Assembly: GCF_030813515.1 (NCBI RefSeq)
Contig: NZ_JAUSUK010000002.1
Location: 1,364,001-1,428,000, forward strand
Origin: Rhodopseudomonas julia
GTDB lineage: Bacteria; Pseudomonadota; Alphaproteobacteria; Rhizobiales; Afifellaceae
Length of the DNA: 64,000 nt
Reading direction: 5' to 3'
Part shown: positions 45,945 to 56,405 of the stretch, piece by piece
Layout: each line of letters opens with the position of its first letter
How positions within the stretch are numbered: position 1 is the stretch's first letter
Position numbers and translations under genes: made by a program
Notes under the pieces: model-generated
Told to the model about the DNA's origin: nothing
Database searches by the model: none
Seen by the model: only the letters and a program-made list of their open reading frames with translations

Positions 45945-48308
45945 TCAGAATTTGGTGCCGCCGCCGATGCGGAAGAACTGCGTCTTGTCGTAGTCTTCCT
46001 TGGTCAGCACATAGGCGAAGTCAGCGCGGATCGGACCAAGCGGCGAGGCCCATAGCAGCGAGGCGCCCACCGATGACCGGATACCCGATTCATCGACGAC
46101 ATTGATGCCCGGAACGTCGGCTTCGCTGATGTCGGTGCCCCAGGCAGTGCCCGCGTCCGCAAAGAGGGCAGCCCGCAGCCCAAGCTCACGCGGCAGTGCC
46201 GGGAACGGGAAGACCACTTCAGCCGTCGCAGCCGCGAAGTACTTTGCACCGAGAGCGTCGTCATCATCGGAGGCGATATCGCGGGGTCCGATACCGGAGG
46301 ATTCAAAGCCGCGGATCGTCTCGCCGCCCTTATAGAAGGCATCAAGCAGACGAACATCCTCGCCGAGGCCGGTGATGTTGCCGCCCTGAACACGGACCAT
46401 ACCGATGACTTCCTGGTCGACCAGAAGCTCGCGATAGAGCGAAGCGGAAGCTGTCGTGCGCACAAAGCTCACGTCGCCGCCGACGCCAGCGATTTCCTGA
46501 GTCAGCTTGCCGTACATGCCGTCACGCGGATCAAGCCGGTTGTCGAGCGTGTCGTAGATCATGCTCCACACCGCGGAGGACACCAGCGTGTCGCCTTCTG
46601 CCAAGCAAACAGCCTTCGACGAGCTCGTGCATTTGGAGATCGGATCAGTGTCGATATTGAACTTCGGAACGTCGATCTCCTGCTGCTCGATCTTGTAGCC
46701 GAGCTGGACCGTGAAGTCCTCGGTGATCGGGAAGCCGAAGGTGATGCCGCCACCTGTCGTGGTGTAATCGTAGGAGCGGTAATCGTTGTCCTCGTAGTCC
46801 TTGCGATAGACGTTGAAGCCAGCGGAAACACGCCGTCCGAGGAAGTACGGGTCGGTGAACGCGAACTCGTAGGATTTGGAGGATTCACCCGCACCAACCG
46901 CGGCACGAACGAAATAGCCGCGACCGAGGAAGTTGCGTTCCGTCAGAGAAACGTCACCCAGAATGCCGTCGCTCGTGGAGTAGCCGGCGCCGAAGGAGAG
47001 TTCGCCCGTCGCCTTTTCCTGCACTGAGACGGTCACGATGACACGATCAGGGGCGCTGCCCGGTTGAGCACCGACAGTCACCTTGTCGAAATAGTTGAGG
47101 TTCCGCAGACGACGCTCGGCTCGATCGATGAGAACACGGTTGTAGGCGTCGCCCTCCGAAATATCGAATTCGCGGCGGATGACGTAATCGCGAGTGCGGT
47201 CGTTACCAGAGATCTCGATGCGCTCGATATAAGCGCGAGGCCCTTCGTCGACGATATAGGTGATGCCGATCGTATGGTTGACCGGATCACGATCGACGCG
47301 CGGCCGCACCTGGGCAAACGCATAGCCCGAGCTGGCGAGCTCGATGGTGATGGCCTCCATCGACTTTTCGACTTTCTCGCTCGAATAGACATCGCCCTCG
47401 TCGGTCGAGACCAGGCGCATAAGAGCCTGGGCATCGATACCCGGGATGATGCTGTCGACCTGGATCTGACCGAAGCGGTATTCCGGCCCCTCATCCATCG
47501 TGAAGGTCACGAAGAAGGCATTCCGTTCACGGTCGAGATCGGCAACGGACGAAACGAGCTGATAATCGGCAAAGCCACGGTTGAGATAGAAACGGCGTAG
47601 CCGCTCCTCGTCCGAGGACAGGCGATCGGGATCATACGTATCGCCAGAGCGCAGGAAGCTAAGAAGGCCGCTTTCGCGCGTCTGAACGACGTTGCGCAGA
47701 CGTCCGTCGCTGTAATGCTGGTTGCCGATGAAGGTGATGCGGGACACGCCCGTCTTCGGACCTTCGGAAACCTCGTAGACGAGATTGACGCGATTCTCCG
47801 GCAGGTCGATGACCTTCGGGGTCACCGAGCCCTGGAAGCGACCGGAGCGGCGATAGAGCTCAAGAATGCGCTGTACGTCGTTCTGCACCTTGGCGCGCGT
47901 GAAAACACCGCGCGGCTGGGAGCTCACGACGCCCTTCAGTTGGTCGTCCTTGAACTTCTTGTTACCCTCGAAGTTGATGCGGTTGATGATCGGATTCTCT
48001 TCAACGCTCACCACCAGGGTGCTGCCGCGCTGATTGATCTGAACATCGGAGAACAGCCCCGTCTCGAACAGCGCCTTCAGCGATTCGTCGACGTCCTCCG
48101 CCGAGAAGCTGCGACCTGGCTTGACGAGAAGGTAGGCGCGAATGGTGTCAGCATCGACACGCTGATTGCCATTCACTGCAACAGAGCTGACGACAGCAGC
48201 TTCAGCCTGAGAGACGAAGCCGGGACCGGAGACAAGCCCCGTCGCCATGATCGTCAGGGCGGCGAAAACTGCGCCGCGGATGAAGCCCGCTAAGGATCTA
48301 TGTTTCAT
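45945..48308 (-). CDS. bamA: Outer membrane protein assembly factor BamA
   Basis: BamA is the core of the machinery that folds beta-barrel proteins into the outer membrane. The 787-residue precursor has a signal peptide ('GAVFAALTIMATGLVSGPGFVSQAEA', cleaved near residue 37), five POTRA repeats (about 38-430, including 'RINFEGNKKFKDDQL' and 'RITFIGNQHYSDGRLRNVV') and a 16-strand barrel with 'VRVQGGNITGLGEDVRLLDAFYKGGETIRGFESSGIGPRD' and a C-terminal Phe. The start at 48308 was chosen for the signal peptide; the longer frame has no support. Confidence 0.97.
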   Translation of the reverse strand: MKHRSLAGFIRGAVFAALTIMATGLVSGPGFVSQAEAAVVSSVAVNGNQRVDADTIRAYLLVKPGRSFSAEDVDESLKALFETGLFSDVQINQRGSTLVVSVEENPIINRINFEGNKKFKDDQLKGVVSSQPRGVFTRAKVQNDVQRILELYRRSGRFQGSVTPKVIDLPENRVNLVYEVSEGPKTGVSRITFIGNQHYSDGRLRNVVQTRESGLLSFLRSGDTYDPDRLSSDEERLRRFYLNRGFADYQLVSSVADLDRERNAFFVTFTMDEGPEYRFGQIQVDSIIPGIDAQALMRLVSTDEGDVYSSEKVEKSMEAITIELASSGYAFAQVRPRVDRDPVNHTIGITYIVDEGPRAYIERIEISGNDRTRDYVIRREFDISEGDAYNRVLIDRAERRLRNLNYFDKVTVGAQPGSAPDRVIVTVSVQEKATGELSFGAGYSTSDGILGDVSLTERNFLGRGYFVRAAVGAGESSKSYEFAFTDPYFLGRRVSAGFNVYRKDYEDNDYRSYDYTTTGGGITFGFPITEDFTVQLGYKIEQQEIDVPKFNIDTDPISKCTSSSKAVCLAEGDTLVSSAVWSMIYDTLDNRLDPRDGMYGKLTQEIAGVGGDVSFVRTTASASLYRELLVDQEVIGMVRVQGGNITGLGEDVRLLDAFYKGGETIRGFESSGIGPRDIASDDDDALGAKYFAAATAEVVFPFPALPRELGLRAALFADAGTAWGTDISEADVPGINVVDESGIRSSVGASLLWASPLGPIRADFAYVLTKEDYDKTQFFRIGGGTKF

Positions 48309-48467
48309 GTGCCGTTTTGCCCGGTCTCTTGTCTGCGGAGCCGCCCAGATACGCGTGAAGGGCCGCGGATTGTGCCGTTCGTATCGCAGGGATACCGGCG
48401 CGAAGCAACTGGCAACCCAAGCGATACGGCCGTTTTTGATGGTCAAGTGGCCATTCGGCAACGGCCC

Positions 48468-49601
48468 TCAAATCCCCGTCATCCTTACGATATCGTTAAA
48501 CGTCACGAAGACGAAAAGCATGATGACGAGTGCAAAGCCGATGCGGAAACCCATCTCCTGGGCTCGCGGTCCGAGAGGCCGGCCGCGTATCGCCTCGATC
48601 AGGTAGAACACGAGATGCCCTCCATCGAGCATCGGGACTGGGAAAAGGTTCAAGAGGCCGATCGAGACGGAGAGAATCGCGGCGAGATGGACGAGCCCCG
48701 GGATACCGCCCGATTCGGCCACCACCCCCGAGACCTGCGCCACGCGCAGTGGACCACTTAACTGGTCGGCATTCTCCCGGCCTCTGAAGATGCGGCCGAC
48801 ATAGGTCAGCGTGCGCTCGACCACGACATAGGTTTCCCGCATCCCCTCCCCGATGGCACCGATCGGGCCGAAGCGCTCAAGCCTCACATCGGCCGCCCGC
48901 GAGACGCCCAAGACGCCGATGCGTTGCGTGCCACCGAGCCCGTCAGGAATTTCCTGACGCTGCGGGGTCGCGGTCAGTTCAATGTCGCGCCCGTCGCGCT
49001 CGACTGTGAAATGAAGCGTTTCGCCCGAGGCGAGCGCGACGACGCGTTGCACGTCGGTGAATGTCTCAACACGACTTCCGTCAATTGCAACGATCGTGTC
49101 GCCGGGTTTGAAGCCCGCCTCTTCTGCGGCGCTGCCTGGGTTGACGATCTCCACCAGAGGCGTCGTCACCGGCTTGCCGATCGTGCCGAAAACAGCAGCA
49201 AAGAGAACGACGGCCAGAATGAAGTTCGCAAAAGGCCCGGCAAACACGACGGCCGCCCGTTGCCAGACTGGCTTGAAATGGAAAAGACCCGCGCGTTCTT
49301 CGGGCGTTGTCGCGGCCAAGACCTCAGGATCTGGAAAACTCGCGCCGTTCTCGTCGCCGACGAACTTCACATAACCGCCGAGGGGAATCGCGCTCACCCG
49401 CCAGCGGGTGCCGTGTCGGTCATCGAACCCGAAGAGCTCGCGCCCGAAGCCGATGGAAAATGTCGAGATCTCGACCCCGCACCAGCGCGCGACGAGAAAA
49501 TGGCCGAGCTCATGGATGAAGACGACGACCGTCAGCACCACCAGCGCAGGCACAACGTAGAAGAAAGCGACCTCACCAGCCGAACTCAGGGTTTCTAGCA
49601 T
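48468..49601 (-). CDS. rseP: RIP metalloprotease RseP (site-2 protease family)
   Basis: RseP is an inner-membrane zinc metalloprotease that cleaves anti-sigma factors and leftover signal peptides within the membrane. The 377-residue protein has the zinc motif HELGH at 30-34, a 'NFILAVVLFAAVFG' helix, a PDZ domain ('VEIVNPGSAAEEAGFKPGDTIVAIDGSRVETFTDVQRVV', about 127-165) and the second metal-site motif 'NLFPVPMLDGGHLVFYLIEAIRGRPLG' near the C-terminus. It lies between dxr and bamA in the expected order. Confidence 0.97.
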   Translation of the reverse strand: MLETLSSAGEVAFFYVVPALVVLTVVVFIHELGHFLVARWCGVEISTFSIGFGRELFGFDDRHGTRWRVSAIPLGGYVKFVGDENGASFPDPEVLAATTPEERAGLFHFKPVWQRAAVVFAGPFANFILAVVLFAAVFGTIGKPVTTPLVEIVNPGSAAEEAGFKPGDTIVAIDGSRVETFTDVQRVVALASGETLHFTVERDGRDIELTATPQRQEIPDGLGGTQRIGVLGVSRAADVRLERFGPIGAIGEGMRETYVVVERTLTYVGRIFRGRENADQLSGPLRVAQVSGVVAESGGIPGLVHLAAILSVSIGLLNLFPVPMLDGGHLVFYLIEAIRGRPLGPRAQEMGFRIGFALVIMLFVFVTFNDIVRMTGI

Positions 49602-49672
49602 GTGTCCGCTTCCTCCTTATCCGTATCTTTGGTCGGCATCCGCCTCGTCTACGCCTGCCGTTCGTGGCAGCC

Positions 49673-50854
49673 TCAGGCGGCCAACAGACGTCCGGCCGCG
49701 AGATCCCGCGCCTGACCATCGAGCACGAGTGCCGCCTCGACCGTCCCAGGCTCCTGCAGCAGCCCCGCCTTGTCGGCTTCTTCCAGCACGCGCTCGACGA
49801 GCTGCGGGATGGACATGAACCCAATGCGCCGATCGAGAAAGGCAGCGACTGCAATTTCGTTGGCCGCGTTCAACACAGTCGGTGCTCCGCAGCCTGCGAC
49901 CATGGCTTCGCGAGCGATCCTGAGTGCGGGAAAGCGCTCCGAATCAGGCTTTTCGAAGGAGAGCGTTCCGACCTCAGCCAGATCGAGATGGCTCGTCGCC
50001 CGCTCTGCCCTCTCCGGCCAGTTGAGACAGTAGTCGATTGGGCGGCGCATGTCGGGCGCGCCGAGCTCACCGTGCCATGAGCCGTCGCGGAAAACCACGA
50101 AGGCGTGAACTTTCGATTGCGGGTGAATGAGCACGCCGAGCTGCTCGGGTGGGAAACCGAAGAGATGCCGGGCCTCGATCAATTCCAGACCCTTGTTCAT
50201 CAAAGTCGCAGAATCGACGGTGATCTTCGGCCCCATCGACCATGTCGGGTGATGCAGGGCTTCGTCGACCGTCACTCTGGCAAGCTCGTCGGCCGTCTTG
50301 GCCCGAAACGGCCCACCCGAGGCGGTCAGCACGAGCCGATCGACCGATGCCGGATCGACGTCGACCAGCAACTGGAAGATGGCGTTGTGTTCCGAATCGA
50401 CCGGCAGGATCCGCACGCCTTTTTCGCGCGCCAGTGCCATGAATGACGAGCCGGCGCAGATCAGGCATTCCTTGTTGGCGAGGGCGATGTCGTTACCGGC
50501 GCGAATGGCTGCTGCCGTTGGCGCGACACCTGCCGCACCGACGATCGCGGACAGGACGCGATCAGCGGGCTCAGCCGCCGCCTCGCAAACGGCTTCGTCA
50601 CCGGCAGAGACCCTGATTCCGGACCCGTCCAAAGCGTCTTTCAAGCGACCATAACGGCTCTTGTCACGGATGACGGCGCTTTCAGCCTTGACCCGACGGG
50701 CGACATCCGCGAGCTCATCGACCTTCGTGCCCGCCGTCACCGCACGCACCTTGAAGGCCGGGCCATCCTCGCGTGCGAGGTCGCGCTCCATGAGGTCGAC
50801 GGTGCTCTTTCCGATCGAACCGGTGGCGCCGAGAATGGTGACGATACGTGCCAT
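49673..50854 (-). CDS. dxr: 1-deoxy-D-xylulose-5-phosphate reductoisomerase
   Basis: Dxr performs the second step of the methylerythritol phosphate isoprenoid pathway, feeding the undecaprenyl synthesis encoded by uppS nearby. The 393-residue protein has the NADPH-binding 'IVTILGATGSIGKSTVDLM', the metal-site 'LPVDSEHNAIFQLL', 'LTASGGPFR', 'TWSMGPKITVDSATLMNKGLELIEARHLF' and 'KPDSERFPALRIAREAM'. The start at 50854 is one base past the cdsA stop; the longer frame is within cdsA. Confidence 0.97.
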   Translation of the reverse strand: MARIVTILGATGSIGKSTVDLMERDLAREDGPAFKVRAVTAGTKVDELADVARRVKAESAVIRDKSRYGRLKDALDGSGIRVSAGDEAVCEAAAEPADRVLSAIVGAAGVAPTAAAIRAGNDIALANKECLICAGSSFMALAREKGVRILPVDSEHNAIFQLLVDVDPASVDRLVLTASGGPFRAKTADELARVTVDEALHHPTWSMGPKITVDSATLMNKGLELIEARHLFGFPPEQLGVLIHPQSKVHAFVVFRDGSWHGELGAPDMRRPIDYCLNWPERAERATSHLDLAEVGTLSFEKPDSERFPALRIAREAMVAGCGAPTVLNAANEIAVAAFLDRRIGFMSIPQLVERVLEEADKAGLLQEPGTVEAALVLDGQARDLAAGRLLAA

Positions 50855-50855
50855 T

Positions 50856-51740
50856 TTACTGTGTCCAATCAGGAATAGGGGCGGCAAAACCGCTGAGCGC
50901 CAGCAGAACGGCGACGACGGCCGCCGCATAAAGCCCGTCGATCCTGTCCATCAGACCACCGTGGCCCGGAATAAGGCGGCCTGAATCCTTGGCACCGAAC
51001 CGGCGCTTCATCGCCGATTCCCCGAGATCTCCGAGTTGTGCGGCGACCGAGAGGATCAGTGCGGCACCGAGAGCGGACGCCCACCGCGAATCCGTGAAAA
51101 TCGCAAACAAAATCCCGACTACGACCGCGCCGGCAGCGCCCGCCGCAGCACCCGACCATGTTTTCGAGGGGGAAACGCGCGGCCAGAGCTTCTTCCCGCC
51201 GATTCCGCGTCCACCGAAATACGCGGCGATATCCGTGACCCAGACGACGAACAGCAAGAAGAAGAGCACGAGACGACCCGATTCGGCATCGCTGCGCAGA
51301 GCCAAAAGGGCCACGCTTGGAAGGCCCGCGTAAAGAACGCCGAGCGCCAGCCAAAGCGGCCGGCGATCACGCCCGCCAGCCGCATGAGCGCTTACCACGC
51401 CCTGATCGAACAGAACCGTCCCCGATGCCACGAGCGGGACCGCTACGAGCGGCAACAGCAGGAGGAGAATCCCGCCCCCCGGCAAGCCACCGAAGGTCAC
51501 GAGGAGAGCGAAGGCGAGGAGCAGCCCTTCCCCGATCCGCCAGGCCTGAGGCTGCTCGCATTCGCTCATGCGCGTCCACTCGTAGAAAACGAGGAGCGCC
51601 AGAACGAGGACGAGAAGAAAAAAGGCGACGCCGCCGAACCAGGTCGGCAGCACCGCGAGCGGCAGCAGGATCGCGGCGGAGACGACGCGGGTTGGAAGAT
51701 CGCTTCTGTCGAAAGAAAAAATGCCCTTACCCTCAGACAC
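50856..51740 (-). CDS. cdsA: Phosphatidate cytidylyltransferase
   Basis: CdsA makes CDP-diacylglycerol from phosphatidate and CTP, the branch point of phospholipid synthesis. The 294-residue polytopic membrane protein carries the family signature near the C-terminus ('[30 protein letters not shown]') and '[13 protein letters not shown]' before it. It overlaps the end of uppS by 8 bp and is followed after one base by dxr. Confidence 0.95.
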   Translation of the reverse strand: MSEGKGIFSFDRSDLPTRVVSAAILLPLAVLPTWFGGVAFFLLVLVLALLVFYEWTRMSECEQPQAWRIGEGLLLAFALLVTFGGLPGGGILLLLLPLVAVPLVASGTVLFDQGVVSAHAAGGRDRRPLWLALGVLYAGLPSVALLALRSDAESGRLVLFFLLFVVWVTDIAAYFGGRGIGGKKLWPRVSPSKTWSGAAAGAAGAVVVGILFAIFTDSRWASALGAALILSVAAQLGDLGESAMKRRFGAKDSGRLIPGHGGLMDRIDGLYAAAVVAVLLALSGFAAPIPDWTQ

Positions 51741-52488
51741 CTGTCAGCCCTCCAAAACGGCGTTCGCGACTGTGGAACTCGGCGATCGCCGCGTCGAATT
51801 CGTTCTCGTCGAAATCCGGCCAATAGACGGGCAGAAAGACGAATTCCGTGTAAGCGAGCTGCCAGAGAAGAAAGTTGCTGATCCGCGCTTCGCCGGAGGT
51901 GCGGATCAGAAGATCCGGATCCGAGACCCCGGCCGTATCGAGATGTTCGGCAAAGACACGCTCTGAGAAATCGGCCGGATCGATCTCGCCGCGAACCATT
52001 TTCTCGCCGATCCGCCGCATGGCGCGTACCAGCTCGTCGCGCCCGCCGTAATTGAACGCCACCTGCAGCACGAGACCTTCATTCCCACGGGTCTCCGTTT
52101 CGGCTTTCTCAACGAGAGCGGCAATATCCTTCGGCAGGCCTTCACGGCGCCCGATGACACGGATACGCACGCCGTTCTTTTTCAGTTCGGCGAGATCATT
52201 GCGGATGAAAAAGCGCAGAAGGTTGAAAAGGTCGTTGATCTCGCTGCGAGGTCGCGACCAGTTTTCAGAAGAGAACGTAAAGAGCGTGAGGACCCGAACG
52301 CCTCGATCCCCGGCGTGTCGAACGGTGCGGCGAACCGATTCGACCCCGCGGCGATGACCTTCGATCCGAGGCAGGCCTCGAGCACTCGCCCAACGGCCGT
52401 TGCCATCCATGATGATGGCGACATGCGCCGGGACCTCGCCCCCGGATTGCGTGAGCGGCAAAGGATCGATCTGCGCTAGCTTGCCCAT
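51733..52488 (-). CDS. uppS: Isoprenyl transferase (undecaprenyl diphosphate synthase)
   Basis: UppS extends farnesyl diphosphate to the C55 carrier lipid used for peptidoglycan and lipopolysaccharide. The 251-residue cis-prenyltransferase has the catalytic '[27 protein letters not shown]', '[14 protein letters not shown]', '[20 protein letters not shown]', and the C-terminal '[28 protein letters not shown]'. The ATG at 52488 was chosen over 52533 because the extra residues are non-conserved, with only a modest AGAAAG ahead of it. Confidence 0.95.
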   Translation of the reverse strand: MGKLAQIDPLPLTQSGGEVPAHVAIIMDGNGRWASARGLPRIEGHRRGVESVRRTVRHAGDRGVRVLTLFTFSSENWSRPRSEINDLFNLLRFFIRNDLAELKKNGVRIRVIGRREGLPKDIAALVEKAETETRGNEGLVLQVAFNYGGRDELVRAMRRIGEKMVRGEIDPADFSERVFAEHLDTAGVSDPDLLIRTSGEARISNFLLWQLAYTEFVFLPVYWPDFDENEFDAAIAEFHSRERRFGGLTGV

Positions 52489-52638
52489 GGCTTTCTGCCG
52501 CCTGCTCCCTCGCGCTCCAGCTGCGCCGATCATAGTCGGAAAATGCCAAGCCCGTGAGCCCTCCCCGGCTCGGCATATGCGATCGAAAGAGGCTAACGCA
52601 ACGAACGACCAAGTGGCCGGAGCGAAGGCGAAACCGCT

Positions 52639-53199
52639 CTAAACCTGCATAATCTCCTTTTCCTTATGGCCGAGCATGTCGTCGATTGCGGCAATATGCT
52701 CGTCCGTAAGGGACTGGATACGGTCAGACTGGCCCCTGCTCTCGTCCTGGCTGATTTCGCCGTCCTTTTCGGACTTCTTCAGAGCCTCCATGCCGTCACG
52801 GCGCACGTGGCGAACGGCCACACGCGCGTTCTCGGCATATTTGTGGGCGACCTTCACCATTTCTTGCCGCCGCTCTGCATTGAGCTCGGGGATCGGGATG
52901 CGCAGAAGAGTGCCTTCCATGATCGGGTTGAGGCCGAGGTTTGAGTCCCGGATCGCCCTGTCGACGGCCCCGACAAGAGACTGGTCCCACACCTGTACGG
53001 AGAGCATGCGTGACTCAGGAACGCTCACCGTGCCGACCTGCGAAATCGGCATCTGTGAGCCATATGCACTCACCGTGATCGGATCGAGAAGGTTCGGAGA
53101 AGCCCGACCGGTGCGCAGACCCGCAAGCTCGGTGCGCAACACGGAGACGGCCCCGTCCATCCGTCGTTTGATGTCCTTGAAATCGACGCCTTCACTCAT
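52639..53199 (-). CDS. frr: Ribosome recycling factor
   Basis: Frr splits the post-termination ribosome together with EF-G. The 186-residue protein has the family pattern '[66 protein letters not shown]' and '[33 protein letters not shown]'. Its ATG overlaps the pyrH stop by 4 bp. A 150-bp gap without a gene separates it from uppS. Confidence 0.98.
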   Translation of the reverse strand: MSEGVDFKDIKRRMDGAVSVLRTELAGLRTGRASPNLLDPITVSAYGSQMPISQVGTVSVPESRMLSVQVWDQSLVGAVDRAIRDSNLGLNPIMEGTLLRIPIPELNAERRQEMVKVAHKYAENARVAVRHVRRDGMEALKKSEKDGEISQDESRGQSDRIQSLTDEHIAAIDDMLGHKEKEIMQV

Positions 53200-53945
53200 G
53201 GTTTTCCCCGGATTTCGTTTTTGCCGTCGCCGGAAATGAGGGTTCCGACGGCCTCCCCAGCAACGATGCGGGCGAGCGCACCCGGCTGGTGAATGTTGAA
53301 TACAATTATCGGCAAGCTATTGTCGCGGGCAAGCGAGAAAGCCGCCGTGTCCATGATCTGGAGATCCTTGGCGATGACCTCTTGATAGCTGACCGTTTCG
53401 TAGAGCGTTGCGGTCGGATCCAGGCGCGGATCGGCCGAATAGACGCCCTCTACCTGCGTCCCCTTGAGAAGCGCATCGCACTCCAATTCAAGCGCCCTCA
53501 GCGCCGCACCGGAATCGGTCGTAAAGAAGGGATTGCCGGTCCCGCCTGCAAGCACGACAACGCGCCGCTCGTCCATATGCCATGCGGCGCGTCGATGGAC
53601 GTAGGTCTCGCAGACAGAAGGCATCTCGATCGCCGACATGGCACGGGCTGAAACGCCCAAGCGCTCGATCGCTGCTTCGACGGCGAGAGCGTTCATCACC
53701 GTCGCGAGCATACCCATATGGTCGCCCGTGACACGGTCTCCGCCGCGCGCAGCAATGGCAACACCGCGAAAGATGTTGCCGCCGCCGATGACGATCGCGA
53801 GCTCAGTGCCCGCATTGTGGACCGCGACGATTTCCGTGGCGAAGGCGCGGACGACGTTGTCGTCGATTCCGAAGGGCTGATTGCCCATCAGCGCTTCGCC
53901 AGAAAGCTTCAGAAGGATTCGTTTAGGGCGCGGACGTTCGTTCAT
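53196..53945 (-). CDS. pyrH: UMP kinase
   Basis: PyrH phosphorylates UMP to UDP. The protein (249 residues from this start) has '[13 protein letters not shown]', '[40 protein letters not shown]', '[43 protein letters not shown]', all typical. A second ATG at 53957 is in frame and has GAGGA directly against it; I prefer 53945 because that spacing is too short, but the choice is open. It overlaps frr by 4 bp. Confidence 0.96.
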   Translation of the reverse strand: MNERPRPKRILLKLSGEALMGNQPFGIDDNVVRAFATEIVAVHNAGTELAIVIGGGNIFRGVAIAARGGDRVTGDHMGMLATVMNALAVEAAIERLGVSARAMSAIEMPSVCETYVHRRAAWHMDERRVVVLAGGTGNPFFTTDSGAALRALELECDALLKGTQVEGVYSADPRLDPTATLYETVSYQEVIAKDLQIMDTAAFSLARDNSLPIIVFNIHQPGALARIVAGEAVGTLISGDGKNEIRGKP

Positions 53946-54030
53946 TAGTGCCTGCATTCCTCATTCGGTTTGCGGCCCGACACGTTCGCGCCCTATCTCG
54001 TTGCGCCGCGCGAAGAGTGCGCGGGTCTAT

Positions 54031-54957
54031 TTAGCGGCTACCGGCAGCAGCTGCGACTTCGGCTGCGAAGTCTTCTTCCTCGCGCTCCACGCCCTCACCC
54101 AGGCGGAAGCACACGAAGTTGGTCAGACTAATCGCGGCCCCGGCGTCTTTCTCAGCATCGGCAATCGCCTGCTCGACCGACTTGTCCGGGTCGATGACGA
54201 AAGCCTGCTTCAAAAGCACCGATTCCTCGTAGAACTTGCGCATCCGGCCATCGACCATCTTCTCGATGATGTTGGCCGGCTTGCCGGATTCGCGCGCCTG
54301 CTCGGCGAAGACCGCACGCTCGCGGGCAACCACGTCCGCATCGAGCCCATCGACATCGACGGAAAGCGGGCTCGCTGCCGCGATGTGCATGGCGACCTGG
54401 CGGCCGAGAGCGGCAAGCTTTTCCTTGTCGCCGTTCGACTGCAGCGCCACCAGGACGCCGATCTTACCAAGGCCAGGAGCGGAAGCCGCGTGCACATATG
54501 TGGCAACGACACCCGGATTGGCAGCAAGCAGGGCCGAACGGCGAAGCACCATGTTCTCACCGATGGTCGCGACAGCGTCCGTAAGAGCGCCTTCGACACT
54601 CTTGCCGGCACCTGCCATATCGGCTGCCTTGACTGCGGTGACAGAGCCGTCGGTGGAGAGGGCCGCTTCCGCGACCTTCAACACGAGCGCCTGGAATTGA
54701 TCGTTGCGGGCAACGAAGTCGGTCTCGGAATTGACCTCGACGATGGCGGCCTTACCGTCCGCCTCGGCGATACCGATGAGACCTTCAGCGGCAACGCGGC
54801 CGGCCTTCTTGGCAGCCTTCGCAAGACCTTTCGCGCGCAGCCAGTCGACGGCGGCATCCATGTCGCCATCCGCCTCCTGCAATGCGGTCTTGCAGTCCAT
54901 CATGCCGGCGCCGGTCTTGTCGCGCAGCTCCTTGACCATCTGGGCCGTTACAGCCAT
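54031..54957 (-). CDS. tsf: Translation elongation factor Ts
   Basis: EF-Ts recycles EF-Tu-GDP. The 308-residue protein starts with the UBA-like '[60 protein letters not shown]' and continues '[20 protein letters not shown]', the EF-Tu contact region, with a C-terminal dimerisation module. It is 31 bp downstream of rpsB, the universal arrangement. Confidence 0.98.
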   Translation of the reverse strand: MAVTAQMVKELRDKTGAGMMDCKTALQEADGDMDAAVDWLRAKGLAKAAKKAGRVAAEGLIGIAEADGKAAIVEVNSETDFVARNDQFQALVLKVAEAALSTDGSVTAVKAADMAGAGKSVEGALTDAVATIGENMVLRRSALLAANPGVVATYVHAASAPGLGKIGVLVALQSNGDKEKLAALGRQVAMHIAAASPLSVDVDGLDADVVARERAVFAEQARESGKPANIIEKMVDGRMRKFYEESVLLKQAFVIDPDKSVEQAIADAEKDAGAAISLTNFVCFRLGEGVEREEEDFAAEVAAAAGSR

Positions 54958-54988
54958 CGATCATGTCCTCTCTTGCGTGTGCGCAGCC

Positions 54989-56146
54989 TTAAGCTGCGGC
55001 TTCCTGTTCTTTTACCAGCGCGGTCGCCTGCGCGATCCAATCCTCGCGCTCAACACGGCCGGCAGAACCGAGCGCGGCGTCGAGACGCTGCGTGTCCGCC
55101 TGATCGAGACCGGCGATCTGCGCGTAGCGGGTGATTCCAAGCTGGTTCAGCTTCTGCTCCAGAACCGGGCCGACGCCGTTGATCTTCTTCAGATCGTCCG
55201 CGTCACCCTCAGGGCGCGCAAACAGAGGCTCGACATCCCCGGCCTTGCCCGGCGACGGCGGCGCCTTGTCGGTCTGCACGCTCGATTCCGGATCCGGATT
55301 GGCAGCCTCCGCTTCGGCCGCAACGAGCACGTCGCGGTTGGCCGCGCTTTCCTCGGTCACGGGTCCAGCCTCAGGCACTTCGCCGCCAAAGCTGGCATCG
55401 TCGAGCGCAGCCTCGTTCACCTCTTCAGAGGCGCCGATGTCGACACCCATGTCGCCCTGGCCGCGCGAAATGCCGTCGAGCACTGCTCGCGTGACGAGAT
55501 CACAATAAAGCGCAAGCGCCCGGCCGGCATCGTCATTGCCCGGGATCGGGTACGAAATGCCTTGGGGATCACTGTTGCTGTCGACGACGGCAGCGACGGG
55601 AATGTTGAGGCGGCGGGCCTCGGCGACGGCAATCGATTCCTTGTTCGTGTCGATGACGAACAGAAGATCCGGGATACCGCCCATGTCCTTGATGCCGCCG
55701 AGCGCGCGCTCAAGCTTGTCGCGTTCGCGCGTCAGCGACAGACGCTCTTTCTTGGTAAGGCCCTGGACGCCTTCCTCGAGCATCGACTCCAGCGTCTTCA
55801 GCCGCTGAATGGAATTCGAGATCGTCTTCCAGTTGGTGAGCATGCCGCCCAGCCAACGGGAGTTGACGTAGTACTGGGCGCAACGCCTCGCCGAATCGGC
55901 GACGACCTCGGACGCCTGCCGCTTCGTGCCGACGAACAGCACGCGACCGCCCTGGGCGACAACGTCACTCACAGCCTGCAGCGCGCGATAGAACATCGGC
56001 ACTGTCTGGGCGAGATCGATGATGTGGATATTGTTGCGCTCACCAAAGATGTACGGAGCCATCTTCGGGTTCCAGCGGTGAGATTGGTGACCGAAATGAA
56101 CGCCAGCCTCAAGCAGCTGGCGCATAGAGATGTCAGGAAGCGCCAT
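54989..56146 (-). CDS. rpsB: Small ribosomal subunit protein S2 with C-terminal helix-hairpin-helix extension
   Basis: Residues 1-230 are a normal S2 protein ('[38 protein letters not shown]', '[15 protein letters not shown]', '[24 protein letters not shown]'). The protein is 385 residues, against about 240 in E. coli. The extra part is an acidic linker (about 231-315) and a helix-hairpin-helix-like domain (about 316-380: '[22 protein letters not shown]', '[12 protein letters not shown]'). Similar domains are known at the C-terminus of other proteins in Hyphomicrobiales, such as NuoE and ribosomal protein L21. GGAG precedes the ATG by about 7 nt. Confidence 0.97.
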   Translation of the reverse strand: MALPDISMRQLLEAGVHFGHQSHRWNPKMAPYIFGERNNIHIIDLAQTVPMFYRALQAVSDVVAQGGRVLFVGTKRQASEVVADSARRCAQYYVNSRWLGGMLTNWKTISNSIQRLKTLESMLEEGVQGLTKKERLSLTRERDKLERALGGIKDMGGIPDLLFVIDTNKESIAVAEARRLNIPVAAVVDSNSDPQGISYPIPGNDDAGRALALYCDLVTRAVLDGISRGQGDMGVDIGASEEVNEAALDDASFGGEVPEAGPVTEESAANRDVLVAAEAEAANPDPESSVQTDKAPPSPGKAGDVEPLFARPEGDADDLKKINGVGPVLEQKLNQLGITRYAQIAGLDQADTQRLDAALGSAGRVEREDWIAQATALVKEQEAAA

Positions 56147-56238
56147 TTTTTCGTCTCCGGTTGTACCTCCGCAGGGACGGACGGCAGACCGCCACCGGAT
56201 GCCTCGTAGGCAAATACCCTGCGTGTGTGATGGGCGGT

Positions 56239-56267
56239 CCTATAAGCGCCAGGCCGTTTTTTTGCAA
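56239..56267 (-). promoter_or_regulatory. rpsB: Predicted rpsB promoter
   Basis: On the minus strand TTGCAA (56262-56267) and TATAGG (56239-56244) are separated by 17 bp. Transcription would start near 56232, giving an 85-nt leader before rpsB. An A-run follows the -35 box. The leader could host the autoregulation by S2 known in other bacteria, but no such structure was identified. The rest of the 259-bp rpsB-dnaE gap shows nothing else clear. Confidence 0.55.
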
Positions 56268-56405
56268 CGCCCAAATGGGCATGCGAGCCACGCTTCGCAA
56301 GTTGCAGAGGTTTCGGGCGGCGGGCGACATCGCTGCAGAAACGCCAAAAACCAGACCGAGTGCGGCTATAAGCCAACCAGCAAGCCTTCAGGCGGCTGCC
56401 CCACG

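Noticed and set aside
54704-56209. A 501-codon frame spanning tsf and rpsB on the other strand.
   Set aside because: It crosses two certain genes in antisense and resembles nothing known.
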